64,000 nt of DNA, taken from NCBI GenBank assembly GCA_034190875.2, contig CM067348.1:43228771-43292770 (forward strand), written 5' to 3'. Both the position numbers and the translations under genes were made by a program. The number at the start of each line of letters is the position of its first letter. Positions within the stretch are counted from its first letter, which is position 1. Of this stretch, positions 1 through 12,345 are shown one piece after another. A model generated the notes under the pieces. The model was not told the DNA's origin, did no database searches, and saw only the letters and a list, made by a program, of their open reading frames with translations. The stretch is from Urechis unicinctus (lineage: Eukaryota; Annelida; Polychaeta; Xenopneusta; Urechidae).

Positions 1-685
1 CACGTACTTGTGGGCTTCCTTTTGGAGTATCCATTCATTAAAGGAATCGGTCTGACGGCATTGTCATATAGAAAGCAGCTCATTGTCTGCCTCGTTTTAT
101 GCAATGTTCAAATCACGCACCCGGTTGGGATACCTGTTGATTGCTCGATCATATCATGGTGACGTAAGTTGCTCGCAAAAGGTACAGATTATATTTGACA
201 ATAACCCGAATATTACACATACCAAAGTGTCAACTTGTGCGGTTCTAGTTATTCGAAATACACTGGCTTGGCAATGACAACAAGATAATTGCCCCAGTTA
301 ATATGTGCCATATTACTTTTACTATATCATGCAATTTGCGACTACAGCCTCTTTAATAGCATTTGTGATGTGCGAAGAATCGAACCCTTTTGTTTATTAT
401 ACCAATACAATTTGAGTTTTGGCGGTATTTACAAATATACTGCTGTATATTATTGATATGATATTCCATGCGGGCGGTAGGGCTTGCTACAGAGGCATGG
501 GTATGCATATGCGTTTTAGAGTGCCCCGTCTGTAATGATTCCAGATAGTGGGCCACGCCAGTTCAATACAAAAAAACGGCTCTATTTAGTTACTGTAACA
601 TTTACATATATTACAGCGATCACTGAATAGAATCGACCATGCTACCTGATTGACCAATTGATTCAATATGCCATAATATAGACCT
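1..685. repeat. Old duplicated segment, copy of 11141-11852
   Basis: The first 685 bases align collinearly with 11141-11852. Shared landmarks are the block around aaaggaat..ggtct near 40 and 11166, the words near 225 and 11340 (caaagtgtcaac / caaaatgtccag), the ggccacgccagttcaatac motif near 551 and 11727, and ctga..gattgatt near 647 and 11835. Divergence is substantial, with many indels, so the duplication is old. The first 170 bases also match 12180-12345. No coding function is seen; open frames here are short and not shared between copies. Confidence 0.75.
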
Positions 686-2812
686 TTCTGATATAGGTTT
701 CGCAAAGTACATGCTATTGAAATGCACTTAATTCAGCACTGCATTAGTATATGTAGGATAACTACCCCTAATTCTAATCCAAAAAATAAGCTCCGCCCCT
801 CTGCTGCTGAAATGGACAGAACGCTTACACGAAAAAGAAACAAAAGGCTGCGTAACAATTATGCTATGTCATTGTTGTTTTAGATGAATAAGAATATTTG
901 GGGAATATGCGAAGTAAATACATTGAGATATACAAGGTATTCCATAACAAAACAAGTCTTAGACGATGCATTATAAAGCTTGCGATTCCTTGCTACGTGT
1001 TTGGGAGGTAATGTATATAATTTGCCTTACAATAATACTGCATGGCGCCGGCCCTGTGCCATATCATACCTATGGGTATTTCGATGCCGCATGTCTGAGT
1101 CATACAGACGTGATTTTGTAGATATTTGTATATTGTCCTTCAGTCATCAAAGCAACCTTATTCTGCATTATTCCCTCACGTTGATTTACTGTTTAAGAAT
1201 GCTCTGTCAATTCTGTGGACAAGAAGTTCATATCTAACAGCGCGCCCACGCAGCATATCAATCCACCACAAAGCGTAATACAAATTCAATATATTGTGTT
1301 TGGCTGCAGCTGATTGTACATGTATGCTTTAGCTTTGAAAGGCTGGTGCTTATGACTGGCTGATTAATCGAGCTGTGACACACCAGGTCTGTTTAAGCTG
1401 TGCGCTATAATTTTATGTATGAACGGACGCCATCAAGAAAGAACGAAATGGCCATAAGTGCAAGATAAAATGTGTTTATCAAATATTGCAATACAATTGA
1501 GAAGATGTTGACGATTGTGATATTGAACCACATTTCCTCTCCTGAGACGTGCGAGTGTGAATTTGATCAACACCACTACCATTGCTCATGCCGCACCGGC
1601 GACTTACCTTAGAGTCATTCCACTATATTTATAGATTTGCGTTTAATTAAATCATTGTTTTGCAACAAGGGTGATCAATTGGCAAACTACATTCAATCTC
1701 ATAAACCTAACAGACTATTTATAAACTCAGCGCAGCTTTACGCATTGTTAATATAGTACACCTGATGTTAGTAAAGCAGTTGAAAATAGCATCGTTTACT
1801 GACATGTAATGAGGCCTGTTGGAGAACTAATATCGGCCTTAATTGGGCTTTGCAACTTTCTGGTTGCCATTAATTCAGCATAAGTAAAGCAAAACGCAGA
1901 ACTATGCTTACCTTAAATAATGATTGATAGTGGGAAACTATAGATAATTTTACGAACAATCCAGAGAACATTGCATGAGAAATAATCATGCCCCAACTAA
2001 GGATTGATTAAGCGACACTAAGGATATTTTTACGAATATTCCAGTGAACATTCTATGTTCCTACTAGCAAATTATACTTTAACTATCAGGACAGTGACGA
2101 ACGAGTCGTCAATTAGTGCATCAAATACGTAGCACAATGTCGTAACGATAAGGCCACTGTGTCGTCCGAAAATGATTCTACGTGTAATAATATGTCATAT
2201 TGTAATATCGTGCTGTTGTAGAACCGTCTTGTAACGTTAGAGTGCTTAGCAATGCAGGGATGAATGTTATAATACGCCAGGACGCTTGAAACGAAAGACC
2301 TGTGCGTAATTTCGTTTTCATAACCGTTAATTAAAGTGACGTAATGCCTTACAATGTCATTGAGGAAGACAATTCCGCAGCATGATGCAGAGAGTAACAT
2401 AGGCGATACCTCATTGCAGTATTATTGCGTGTTTGCCTCCAAGGCAATGAATGGTAATGAATAATAATGAATGAGGTGTTTTCTGATTAGCCGGTAATTC
2501 ATGTATTGCAATGGAGTGATAGACAATGTAAAATAAATTACTTTTACCATGGCGATAGCTGGTTCGATACCACAACCGGCATTGGAATGACAAATGTCCG
2601 GGTGACGTTAGCTTATAATCTTGGACAACATATACATTTGACATTACGGAACGCCAGATATATTCTCACATGATGCCTCAAAAATCAGCATCGAATGTGT
2701 AGCCATGGTACTGATACCGCCGAACAAATCACAGTGTAACTGTGGCAACATGATAAGCTTTTGGTTAAATGCCTTTTATCTAGAAATCATCTTTGCTAGT
2801 GAAAAAAAATTA
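686..2812. other. Non-coding stretch with minor repeats
   Basis: No recognisable gene. Two points can be made. Bases 1500-1760 align with 14005-14275 (gagacgtgc.. followed by ..accattactcat..). An imperfect tandem pair of about 80 bases occupies roughly 1915-2065 (gattgata.. at 1922 and gattgatt.. at 2002, each ending in a ..cagtgaacatt-like word). The open frames at 2113-2400 and 2411-2644 on the minus strand resemble no protein I know. Confidence 0.5.
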
Positions 2813-2814
2813 CA

Positions 2815-3590
2815 CAAGGGTGCCAAACCAATAACACAAAGCAGCAGTGCCAGCTGCTGCGGTTTTGCATGTCTAGTTTCTTACATCAGGTAATTATGTC
2901 TATTCCTGTCATATATCAGTAGGTGATCGCACCATCCACAATTAATATATATCCTGTTGACGGATGCATATGTTTGGCAAATTGTGTTAATTTGGTAGCT
3001 GTCGGTGGCGGCGATATGTTTAGTATACTGGAGGATACAAGCTATTTCTGGGGTTGAAATGTGACGACTATTTACCGCATGCTTTTGGTACTGCGGTTAT
3101 GAGAGGAATAGCTGAACAAGGACTAATACACGAAATCCGATCCATTCGATCCATACAGCAACCAATTTCAATCAGCGTTAAGTAATTAAACAAGTGTGCC
3201 AAGCCAATAACACAAAACAACTGTGCCGGCTGCTGGTGTTTTGCATTTCTAGTTCACAACACCTGGTTATTATGTCTATTCCTGTCATATATCAGTGGGG
3301 GGTGGTCGCGCCATCCACAATTATATATATATATCCTGTTGACGGATGCGTATGTTTTGCACCATATAATTTAATAGATTCGTGTTAATTTGGTAGCTTT
3401 TGGGGCGGCGTTATGTATAGAATATCGGTGGATACATGCTATTTCTGGGGTTGAAATATGAAAACCATTCTCCGCACGTTATTTGTAGTGTGTGTAGGAG
3501 AGACATTGCTGAACAATGACTATAACATGAAATCCGATTCTAGTCGATCCATACCGTGACCAATATCAATCAGTGTTAAGTAATGTAATG
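2815..3590. repeat. Tandem duplication, two units of about 376-400 bp
   Basis: Unit 1 (2815-3190) and unit 2 (3191-3590) start with the same words (caagggtgccaaaccaataa and caagtgtgccaagccaataa). They stay collinear through tatgtctattcctgtcatat (2898 and 3272), atcctgttgacggatgc and ctatttctggggttgaaat to a shared end near gttaagtaat. Unit 2 carries small insertions. Identity is roughly 80-85% by eye. No gene is visible inside. Confidence 0.9.
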
Positions 3591-6318
3591 AAGGGTACCA
3601 GTATGAATGTGTTGTTTTACAATACAATTTGTTGTTTTATAAACAACATGAGGGTTTGCGAATGTAACTCTCTTGCAACACTATTGACACAGGTCTGTTG
3701 TGAATGACGGCGTCTACTGTCGTTTAACTTGCTCAAGAAATACGTCCTCTTGGACCATTTGCGCCAATTGTTTATCACCATTAACAATGCGCCACAAGAT
3801 AAAACTATCGGGCTGAGCATCTCACCGATAGTCGATAATTGCTTTAAGATGACATTTTAAAACAATACACGAAGCTGTCGTTTTCTGCTTCTCAATGCTT
3901 GTAATTATAAATCATGTCAAAAAGCTCGAAATCAAATGTGACCATAATCCAATGATTGCAGAACACAAGGGGCATTTAAAAATCGCAGATATCAAAACTG
4001 TTCATTTGAAATCGACTGTTAGTTTAAGATTAATTTGTGTTAAGAAAATCACCGGGAATAATGACAACTTCGCCTGTCAGTTATATTCAGCGGTTCCTAT
4101 CAGCCGTTTTTCATTATGGCTACGCGGCTATGAACACTGGTTGTATCATTGTTTGTAAACCGCCAAGAGACACCCATATTTCAGGTAGTCTCTTCAGACA
4201 TAGCTCTTTAAATTTGTTGTTCGTGGAACAATTAATATTCATTTTCCTATAATCTTTGTAATTATTGCTGTGTACCTCTTTGCTACTGATGGTGCGAATA
4301 ACATTATTAAGCACAATCATTCCACGCAGCAAACCTATCACCCTAACGAGTCATTGGCAAGACAAAAAGCCAGGCAAATTACTGCATATCGCAAATAACT
4401 ACCTTACTTTAGCACACTGAAATACGGTGACGAACCTGCAGCATACTCTGAAGCAAATTCGTTGGTTAAGCATTTGCAACGCTACAATATTTGTACAGTA
4501 TACAGATAGGTAAGGCTATACCTGTAACGATACAGGTCAGTTATTTATATGCATACTTATACGTTTCTTGAATTGCCTAATTTGGGTCATTATAATATCA
4601 ATGGATTTCTATGTTGTTGCCATGCTATACTTATATACAATATCGCTCCTAAATGAATGGTACAATATAGTCTACTTTACTTGTAAAACACAAGGCCAGG
4701 ACCCCGTTATAACAACCGCGCTTTTGCGAGGAACTACGATTGCTTCCACTGAATACACTAGTCGTTATGGGGTTGCTTCAGATATTATTCGCTTTGAATG
4801 TTAATATTGCTGTTAGAGACTCCGATTCATTGTTGCGAGAGGAAACCACGCACATAAGATCATGCTTGATAAATGATCGTGGACATAACAATAATAATAA
4901 CTGTGTATTTTGTGTTGGGATTGAGTCGATTATTTAAGTAAAGACACAGTCAAATATCTTCTCTCTGAAATCTTTTATATATATATGACGCAGACCATTC
5001 ATTGTGAGAAGCATATAATCTATTACGTGTTGCTGTCTGGATACAATGCAGGTAGAAAATAGAGCACTGGCAAGATTCCCTGCTGGTGCCCGCCGGTACT
5101 TATACCAAGAAGCGTGAACCAATTGCTATCCGTTAGTTTGTCAGGACAGGCCATGCATAATTGTTGAACACAGTCCGTGAAACGAGGCACACCATGTTTA
5201 GGATTCTTCAATTATGATCCATAGCAACACTTAATACTAGCGCCAATAGTACACAGCAAGTGAATGTGTTCTGATTGTAGTGTTGCTTTTCCCACCAGCG
5301 ATCTGACTTTGAGTTGCATTACATTGTACTGTTTAATGTGGCGAGCATTTGCGTTGCATATCGGCGGTTTGACTTGGCTTATATGATGTTATTAAAACGA
5401 CGCTGTTGATCCCAGACGGGTGCACTGATAAAGGGTCTGAGAGAACGGGTGAAGCTGCTACCCTTTTAAAATCACATTGCAGTTGTTATGGTGCAGGCTA
5501 GAATTAAAACACGTTTTATTGATTTACCACGATGCGTCGCTGACAAATGTCAAGGCCGTATGAATTTTAAAAAGTTAAACCCGTTGAGGCTTGACGACAT
5601 TCTTAAATGATTCATACAATCAACAGACCACGTAAACCGTGAGCATGCATGTAAGCGTGAATAAAACGGACTAAGTAGCAATTATATTGACACCGGATCT
5701 ATGCATATCCCTTATCATATTATTCATGCTATAACACATCTAAACTGGGTCAAATATCATCATCACATCATTGGTAATGACAAACAAAGATTATGATGCA
5801 TATAAATTGATTGATATTTGACCTCAACCTAAACCAAACACACACGTATTGATATCATTTCACGACCTGTGAATTCATCAATAGGTCAACCAGCCTTATC
5901 ACATATGCCATAAAGCATGATAAGAATAATTTTCAAGAATATCAGCGTCATCCACGCATTTAGCAAACTTACCATATCTAATGTAACTCTAATAATATTT
6001 ACGTCATTCTCTAGAATTTGGAAACCAAGGGCTTCATCTAGTCGATAAGCTTCACATCAAATAACATGAGGCTTGATGAAAGATAAATCACTACCGTCGT
6101 ACTCTTCCCCATAAAATGACCCACATGATACGTGGAGTGTACTTTGAAGCGAACCATTGAGCAAATATGAGCTTTTGCCGCCATGGGTCTTGCAACGAGT
6201 TATTGCAACCACCTTAACTATAAGGGAAATACTGCACTTATGGCTCTCCGTAGTTCCCGCACAGCATATACTAACAAATGCCGTATGGTAAATATGGGGT
6301 TTTAGCGTCGCGCTTCTG
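3591..6318. other. No recognisable feature
   Basis: Short open frames on both strands (for example 3895-4158 plus and 4120-4341 minus) overlap one another and look like chance frames. A 12-base inverted repeat at 5748-5759 and 5812-5823 could form a hairpin but is within chance expectation. Bases 6180-6320 resemble 6395-6500 loosely, apparently an eroded part of the repeat described next. Confidence 0.4.
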
Positions 6319-7033
6319 AGCTTTCTCTGCTTTCGTCATTATCCTATCATATTGTCAAGTAAGTGAAAATAGCAAATTATTATCCAGCAACCAAGCGCTG
6401 CAACAATGAGTTGTATCGACCACCTTCACTATAATCCTGGAAGTCAAATGCTTTACTTTTTCTAGTTCCGCCAAGCATATATTAATTAAGGCTGCAAGTT
6501 AGCAATTAAGCAGTATGAAAAACAATGGGTCTGATTATGGTTTCTTCAATGAGTTATATTAAAGCTATCTTAAAATAAAAATACAATGATAACAGAGGTT
6601 GTCTAGTCACCTTCATCCGATGGCTATTGGGACAACACAGTTGAGGAACAAATATCTAAAATAAGTATCCTTCAAGACCAGAGTTATCTTTCCTTGCGCA
6701 ACAATGCTGCCACAGTTGCACACTCACCTTTAATATTGCATTGCATGAAAAGACAACCATCAATAGTTGACGCCAGGGTCATGAATATGCAAACATAGTC
6801 TCGTCTTTATATATTTGCTTGAGCATAATAGTAAAGTATGCTACTTGGGTCTCCAATAATATCGCTGTTCACTTTATACACCATATATTACATAATAGAT
6901 GCGAATCATACCTCTGTGATTACAACACTTACTGGCACAGGCAATCAGAGCTTTCTCTGCTTTCATCATTATCCTATCATATTGTCAAGTAAGTGAAAAT
7001 AGCAATTTATTAACCAGCCACCAAGCGCTGCAA
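6319..7033. repeat. Direct repeat of 85 bp, 629 bases apart
   Basis: Bases 6319-6403 and 6948-7033 are almost identical (gagctttctctgctttc.., then ..gtcaagtaagtgaaaatagc.., then ..ccaagcgctgcaa), with only a handful of changes over 85 bases. The DNA between them is not visibly a transposon. This may be the ends of a duplicated block whose remainder has eroded, or gene conversion of a short segment. Confidence 0.85.
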
Positions 7034-9294
7034 TGAAAAAGAACTCTTTATCGACAGCGTGATATTGCGTGAATGGCGGTGACTGGGCATTGGCATAATT
7101 GGCTGTTGTCTGTCATTAGCCCCGGAAAAAAAAAAAATTAACGCAGATGCACACGATATGTACTCATTGGAGCGTATAGTTAGCATCGTCTCTTACTAGA
7201 TGTTCAGTACGTGGGTATTTAATGATGTGCACGAAGTAAAGGGTAGTACCGCGGTTGTATAATTGACATGGTACTTTATTACCAATTGTCTTAAACTTAC
7301 GGGTATATCAGGTCTCTGGCGAAAAGTGACATGCTAATAAGCTCGAGACTTGCCTCAAAGTACATCGTCTCTGTACCTAGAGTATGTTAATCAATTGCAA
7401 TTTCGCCTTTCTTCGTAACACTTTTTTGACATCCATTCCAACATAGACTGTACCTTCGTTTAATAGCGATACAAATGATCATTGACGTTATGCTTTATCA
7501 ATACAAAATCAATGAAGTTTATGTTCGTACCTATGCATCATAAACCGAACCGCGTAAAATAAAGCTTCTTCTATGCTGTTTTTTTACTCCCCATGCAGCT
7601 AGCCACTTTGGCGATTAAGCAGGGTTTTTAACACAGCCTGGTTCCAACAGATTAAACGGTCTTGGTAGCATTTGTTTGATAAACCAATTATGAAGACTCC
7701 TGCAGCCTGGACTTAACACAATGGCTAGTCAGTGTCCATGAATTCCCGCTTGGCAGCCTTTTGGACCCTGTTGGGTTTCTATTCATTCCCATAAATATTT
7801 ACGTCAATTGTATGGTATGATGCTATGTTATGTAGCAATTATATGGAGAAGAGAGATGCGACAGAACTACCTAATCAAGATGCCTTTAAGGGTACATACA
7901 CCATTTCAAGAAAGTAGTTGCATTACAATGCAAGGATGTTGCTTCAGTCGAGGCCAAGTTCGGGTCCCATGCGGAGATAAACTATCCAAAAATTTATGTA
8001 TTGGGGGTGGGGGGGAGTAGCTGTGGATCCTACATTTGGTCGTTATAAGCCTGGCAGCTTGTGTGACCTCCTTTTACTCCCCAGTTAAAAACAAATAAAG
8101 CATGCTTCAGAGACAATCGACTTTTAACCTTTCAACGATAACGAAACTTGTATGATTGATAAGAGAATAATATACATCCAGCAGTTTTGTTTATTGCCGT
8201 GATATTGATAATATTGTCATCAATTTCACCCGCCATATGGCAGAAAATATGTACACTTAATCTACAACATGTATCTTATGTATATCGTGTGTCTTATCCT
8301 GTGTTTGTATTTGAGGCAAGAGCTAAATGGCTGGGGGAGCGATTTAGTTTAGATAAAAAAACCATTTTGCTTTGAAATAGCTAATGGCTACTGGTGGGTT
8401 ATTTTCGAGGAGAAACGGTTTGTTGTGCATAATTCAGACTGTATCGAATTGCATAAACCGCCTGGTAGCATCATCTTGTGCTGTTTTCATTTCTCTCGAC
8501 TGCAGAAGGCTCCTACCGCATGGATAAACATACGAAATCAATTGTATACAGACAGTTGTTAGCATGTCTGATATAAAGCAATTATTTCGTCAGAACATCC
8601 TGTGACTCTGTAAGATATTTTGCAAGAGCATTAGCAACTTTTCAAGTGAATCATTTAAATAATATCGGTTTACAACATTATTCAAAGAAACATGCAAATC
8701 AACTTGAATTACGACATACATATCAAACATTTGCATATAAAGCCTTTCAATGAACACGTTCATATCTTTGGAACCAAATCCAGTGTTACAGCTCTACCTT
8801 GATGAGGAATGATAACCGTATTTAATACGCGTTGATCTGTGCAGAAAAGAGTAAACGTCAATGTTATTTGGTCTTTCGGTTCATATATTTAAGGATTGGT
8901 TCGACATCTGGTGCCTGTATATGTAATTGAAACCTAACGGATACCCCTAATTCTTACCTGAATGCGATTGACTTAATGTTATGAAGGCCTTATAACTATT
9001 TCCAACAAGGAGTCACTTCGCGTAAAGATCCGCTGGTAATGGCTAAGTGATACACGGCACTATGATTTTTAGCAAGCCTCTGACCAAAATAATTCGAGAG
9101 ACTTGTAATTTGACATAAGCATAAGTAAAAAAACAGTCGAGAGAAGGACATGTATGGTTGTGCTAATAAATAGCATATCACTTGAAGTTTTTATGTATCA
9201 ATGTAATTGACATCATCGACATCATTAACATCATGCACCTTCTCTTTCTGCAAAGAATATTTCACATACATACAGAGATAAAAGGAGAAGGAGA
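7034..9294. other. No recognisable feature
   Basis: No gene is supported. The frame at 7808-8020 on the plus strand is cysteine-bearing (70 residues) but ends in a glycine run coded by a G-rich simple repeat at about 8003-8018. No flanking splice structure convinced me. An A12 run lies near 7127-7139. Confidence 0.4.
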
Positions 9295-9315
9295 TAATTA
9301 TATATATATACATTC

Positions 9316-9349
<34 letters not shown>

Positions 9350-9510
9350 GTATGCATATATATATATATGTAGACATATATAGAGATAATAAATATATAT
9401 ATCTAGAAGAGAGATATATAGAGAGGATATATATATATATATATATAGAGATATAATATATAGATATAATATAGATAGAATAGATATATAGATATATATA
9501 GATATATATA

Positions 9511-9550
<40 letters not shown>

Positions 9551-9725
9551 CTCTCTATATATATAGATATCTCTATATATATATATATAAAGATATATAT
9601 ATATATATCTATATATATCTCTATATATATAGATATATCTATATATATATATATATATATCCTCTCTCTCTATATCTATATCTCTATATATATATCTATA
9701 TCTCTATATATATATAGATATATGC
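9295..9725. repeat. AT/GA low-complexity tract with palindromic layout
   Basis: About 430 bases of TA repeats are interspersed with GA words on the left half (agagagatata, atagagaggatata near 9410-9435) and their complements on the right half (tatatcctctctctctata near 9657-9677, tatctctctctctata near 9543-9558). The tract is therefore a large imperfect inverted repeat centred near 9530. No coding content; the local open frame at 9182-9373 is made of the repeat. Confidence 0.9.
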
Positions 9726-9979
9726 CATAATCCTCATATTTTATTATCATTCTCCACCGAGTGTTTTATAGCAACATCCATAGTACGTGGTAAACACTAT
9801 ACAGGTTTCAGGAACGTCCACGTGTTAACGACAATGTATCGCATTTGCGTGCATATGTATCATCAATTGTAAAGACATTACTGGAAGATGCGAACTTCTT
9901 TAACAAGATCTAACCCTGATTTAAGTTGTTACTAGAACCCCTTCTACTCAGCAACATTTCGTTATACCTCACCTGCTCC
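9726..9979. other. Short unique spacer
   Basis: Unique sequence between the AT tract and the older duplicated segment; nothing recognised. Confidence 0.4.
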
Positions 9980-10470
9980 TAATGCAGTCTATCGTGATTA
10001 TCCCCATCTATATCAATAACGTCATCTTAAGCTTCGTTATCATCGTTTTAACTAACATTAACAGTATAAGCACCACAATTGTAGTTTTGAAATGCAACTG
10101 CACACATTATTAAAAGAAAATGCATTACACGTTGACACGATTAGCAATATGTATATATTTTGATTGACATTACCTTGCGGGAAAACATACAAATATGGAT
10201 GGCACATATATTTCAGCAAGTTTAGCCCTGCAGTGCAGTAATGAGTACTTTCTCTCCTCGGATTCTGACAGCAGGAAATAAAGTCTAGGCCATTCCTCTC
10301 TCATCGGAGGCTAATGCAATGCCAGGACATTAATACGTAATCCAGGGGTATAGAAATCGAAATATAGTACATATAACGTACTCGGATATACAGTAAGCAA
10401 TAGGAATGCCTTTCCATTATAGGCATCATGGCTAAACACAAGTGCGATATTTCGCGATCATATGTACCAA
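9980..10470. repeat. Old duplicated segment, copy of 63470-64000
   Basis: Collinear similarity to the right edge of the window. Shared words include ggccattcc.ctctcatcgga..ctaatg (near 10288 and 63839), cgaggacatt..-type text near 10322 and 63875, gaatgcc(t)..ccat..atcatgg.taaacacaag near 10404 and 63953, and the region ctaacattaacagtataa against ttaacaacatcgtcata. Divergence is high. The match probably continues beyond the window's right end. Confidence 0.65.
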
Positions 10471-10789
10471 TTATTAGCTGCTGCCCAAAGCCTTAAGTCA
10501 TAAATTAAACAAAGATTGTTATGGCTGCAACGTCACAAGCAACCACCTGATGCATTCATCATGCCGAAGCATCAATAGACCCTATGACGATAACTATTTC
10601 GTTGTATCAATCCATTCCACTAGTTACAGGGATAGATAATAAATGCACCTACGTATGTATCGTTGGATCGTTAGTTTAATGTATGGTAGTTTGACGGCGC
10701 ACTGCAGTTGTTGTTTTTAAAAGTTGCACTGTGACACAGCCTGTGAATTTATAATCTTAGCCATGTGTGATTGATATAGCCGAATTTTG

Positions 10790-12345
10790 ACAGTTCGAGC
10801 AATGCACATATGAGGCTTAAACTGAATAACATCGCATTGTAAGGAACAAGGATAATATTTAATGCAATGGACATAACCTCTGCGCCGAAGGTGCAGAAAC
10901 AAACATTGGAGTTTGATCAGTTATTGAGATAAGAATTTTATATGTTATTAAGCCCCATATCCGACACATAGGCTTATCAAGTATTTATTATTATGGTATC
11001 CTGTTCTATAAGTTTCTACCTCATGTATCAGCAAATAAAGTGGCATCATGGCTAAAATAAACCTTGGTTATGGTATGTTAATAATCTTGTTATAATTTTT
11101 GTCTTATGCTGCTTGGAATTAATATAGTTAATTATGGGCTACCCTTTCGTATTATTCATTCAGCAAAGGAATTGGTCTAAGGGCGTTTCCATATCAAGAG
11201 CAGCACATTATTTTATACTATATTTAAATCACGCTCTATGTAGTGATACCTGTTTATTATGCAGACGTTAGCTTTTGGTAACAAGGCATATGTTATATTT
11301 TACCATTAGCCGAATATTGCATACTAAACCTATACCAAAATGTCCAGTCGTGCGTAGTTAAGAATGCATTGTCTCGGCTATAATGAAAAGAAAATTACCA
11401 TGGTTAATTGATGCGATATAGCTTTTGATATAACGTGCCATTAGCGATCACAGAATCAGTCGCTACAATGGCAATGCCGAAATTCGCTAAATGCGCTGGC
11501 ATTAGTGCTTTGCGTAGAATCGAAGAATTGAGTTTAGATGGCATGTATGAGTATACTACACATTCGGAATGTATCATTATTTATATGATATTCCAAGCAC
11601 ATTAACATGAACGCATGCCTAATAGAAGCCAACAAAGATAGCGGTTTGGCTTGATTTTAAGGCCTGAGTATGCATATACGATGTGGGTGGTGTAAATATC
11701 CCACTTAAAATGATCTCATACTGTAGGCCACGCCAATTCAATACGATAAACGGCTATATTTTATATATATATACATATGCACATTGCAGCAGGCACTGAA
11801 TAAAAGTAACAATGTAACAAACCTGACCGATTGATTATATTTGCCATGCGGTAGCGTTTATGCTTACAATAGCTTACATCGCATTATATGGTACGAGGAT
11901 ACTATGTAATGCAATGAACATATCTTTCGCACCGTAGATTGAACATTGAAGTTTGTATCAGTTGCTGAGATTTTGAGCATTTTATATACTATTAATCCCG
12001 GTACCATTAACTTATTATTATCCTATTGTCTTTCTCTTAAGACAGAAAAGGTGGAAATATGGCTACAAATGTTGGTTTTGCCATATTATTAAACTTAACA
12101 TGCCTTATGTAGTATGTTACGTGACACTCTCCATGCCTTCTACAGCTTGGAATTAATTTGCTTAATTAATGGGCTACCCTTGTGAAATGGTTAATTGTGG
12201 CCTTCCCTTTGGAGCATCCATTAATTAAAGGAATCCGTCGTTGCCATTTACAGAGCAGCACAATGTCTGCCTCGTTTTATACAATGTTTAAATCACGCCA
12301 TAGGTTGAGATACCTGTAAATTATCACGGTGATGTTTTCTATGAG
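10790..12345. repeat. Old tandem duplication, unit about 1.04 kb
   Basis: Bases 10795-11140 match 11860-12175 (acatcgcatt.ta.gg.a..aggata.ta.ttaatgcaatg.acata, then a shared stretch from gaagtttg/gagtttg to ttat.ttaa). Bases 11141-11290 match 12175-12345 (gggctaccctt, ..gagcagcaca.., ttaaatcacgc). The unit is therefore about 1035-1060 bases, present once completely and once partly. The 11141-11852 part also matches 1-685, so at least three related copies exist in the window. The frame at 10717-10902 is not shared with the other copy. Confidence 0.7.

Noticed and set aside
365-392. B-box-like ggttcgattc on the minus strand, possible tRNA-derived SINE
   Set aside because: The word is not preserved in the duplicate at 11515 and no A box or tail is present.
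2545-2590. tRNA B-box-like word ggttcgatacc
   Set aside because: No A box, no cloverleaf pairing and no acceptor stem could be found around it.
5748-5823. 12-base inverted repeat (ggtcaaatatca and complement)
   Set aside because: A 12-bp match within about 75 bases is expected about this often by chance in AT-rich DNA; no other transposon feature.
7945-7965. aagttcgggtccc, another B-box-like word
   Set aside because: No supporting tRNA structure.
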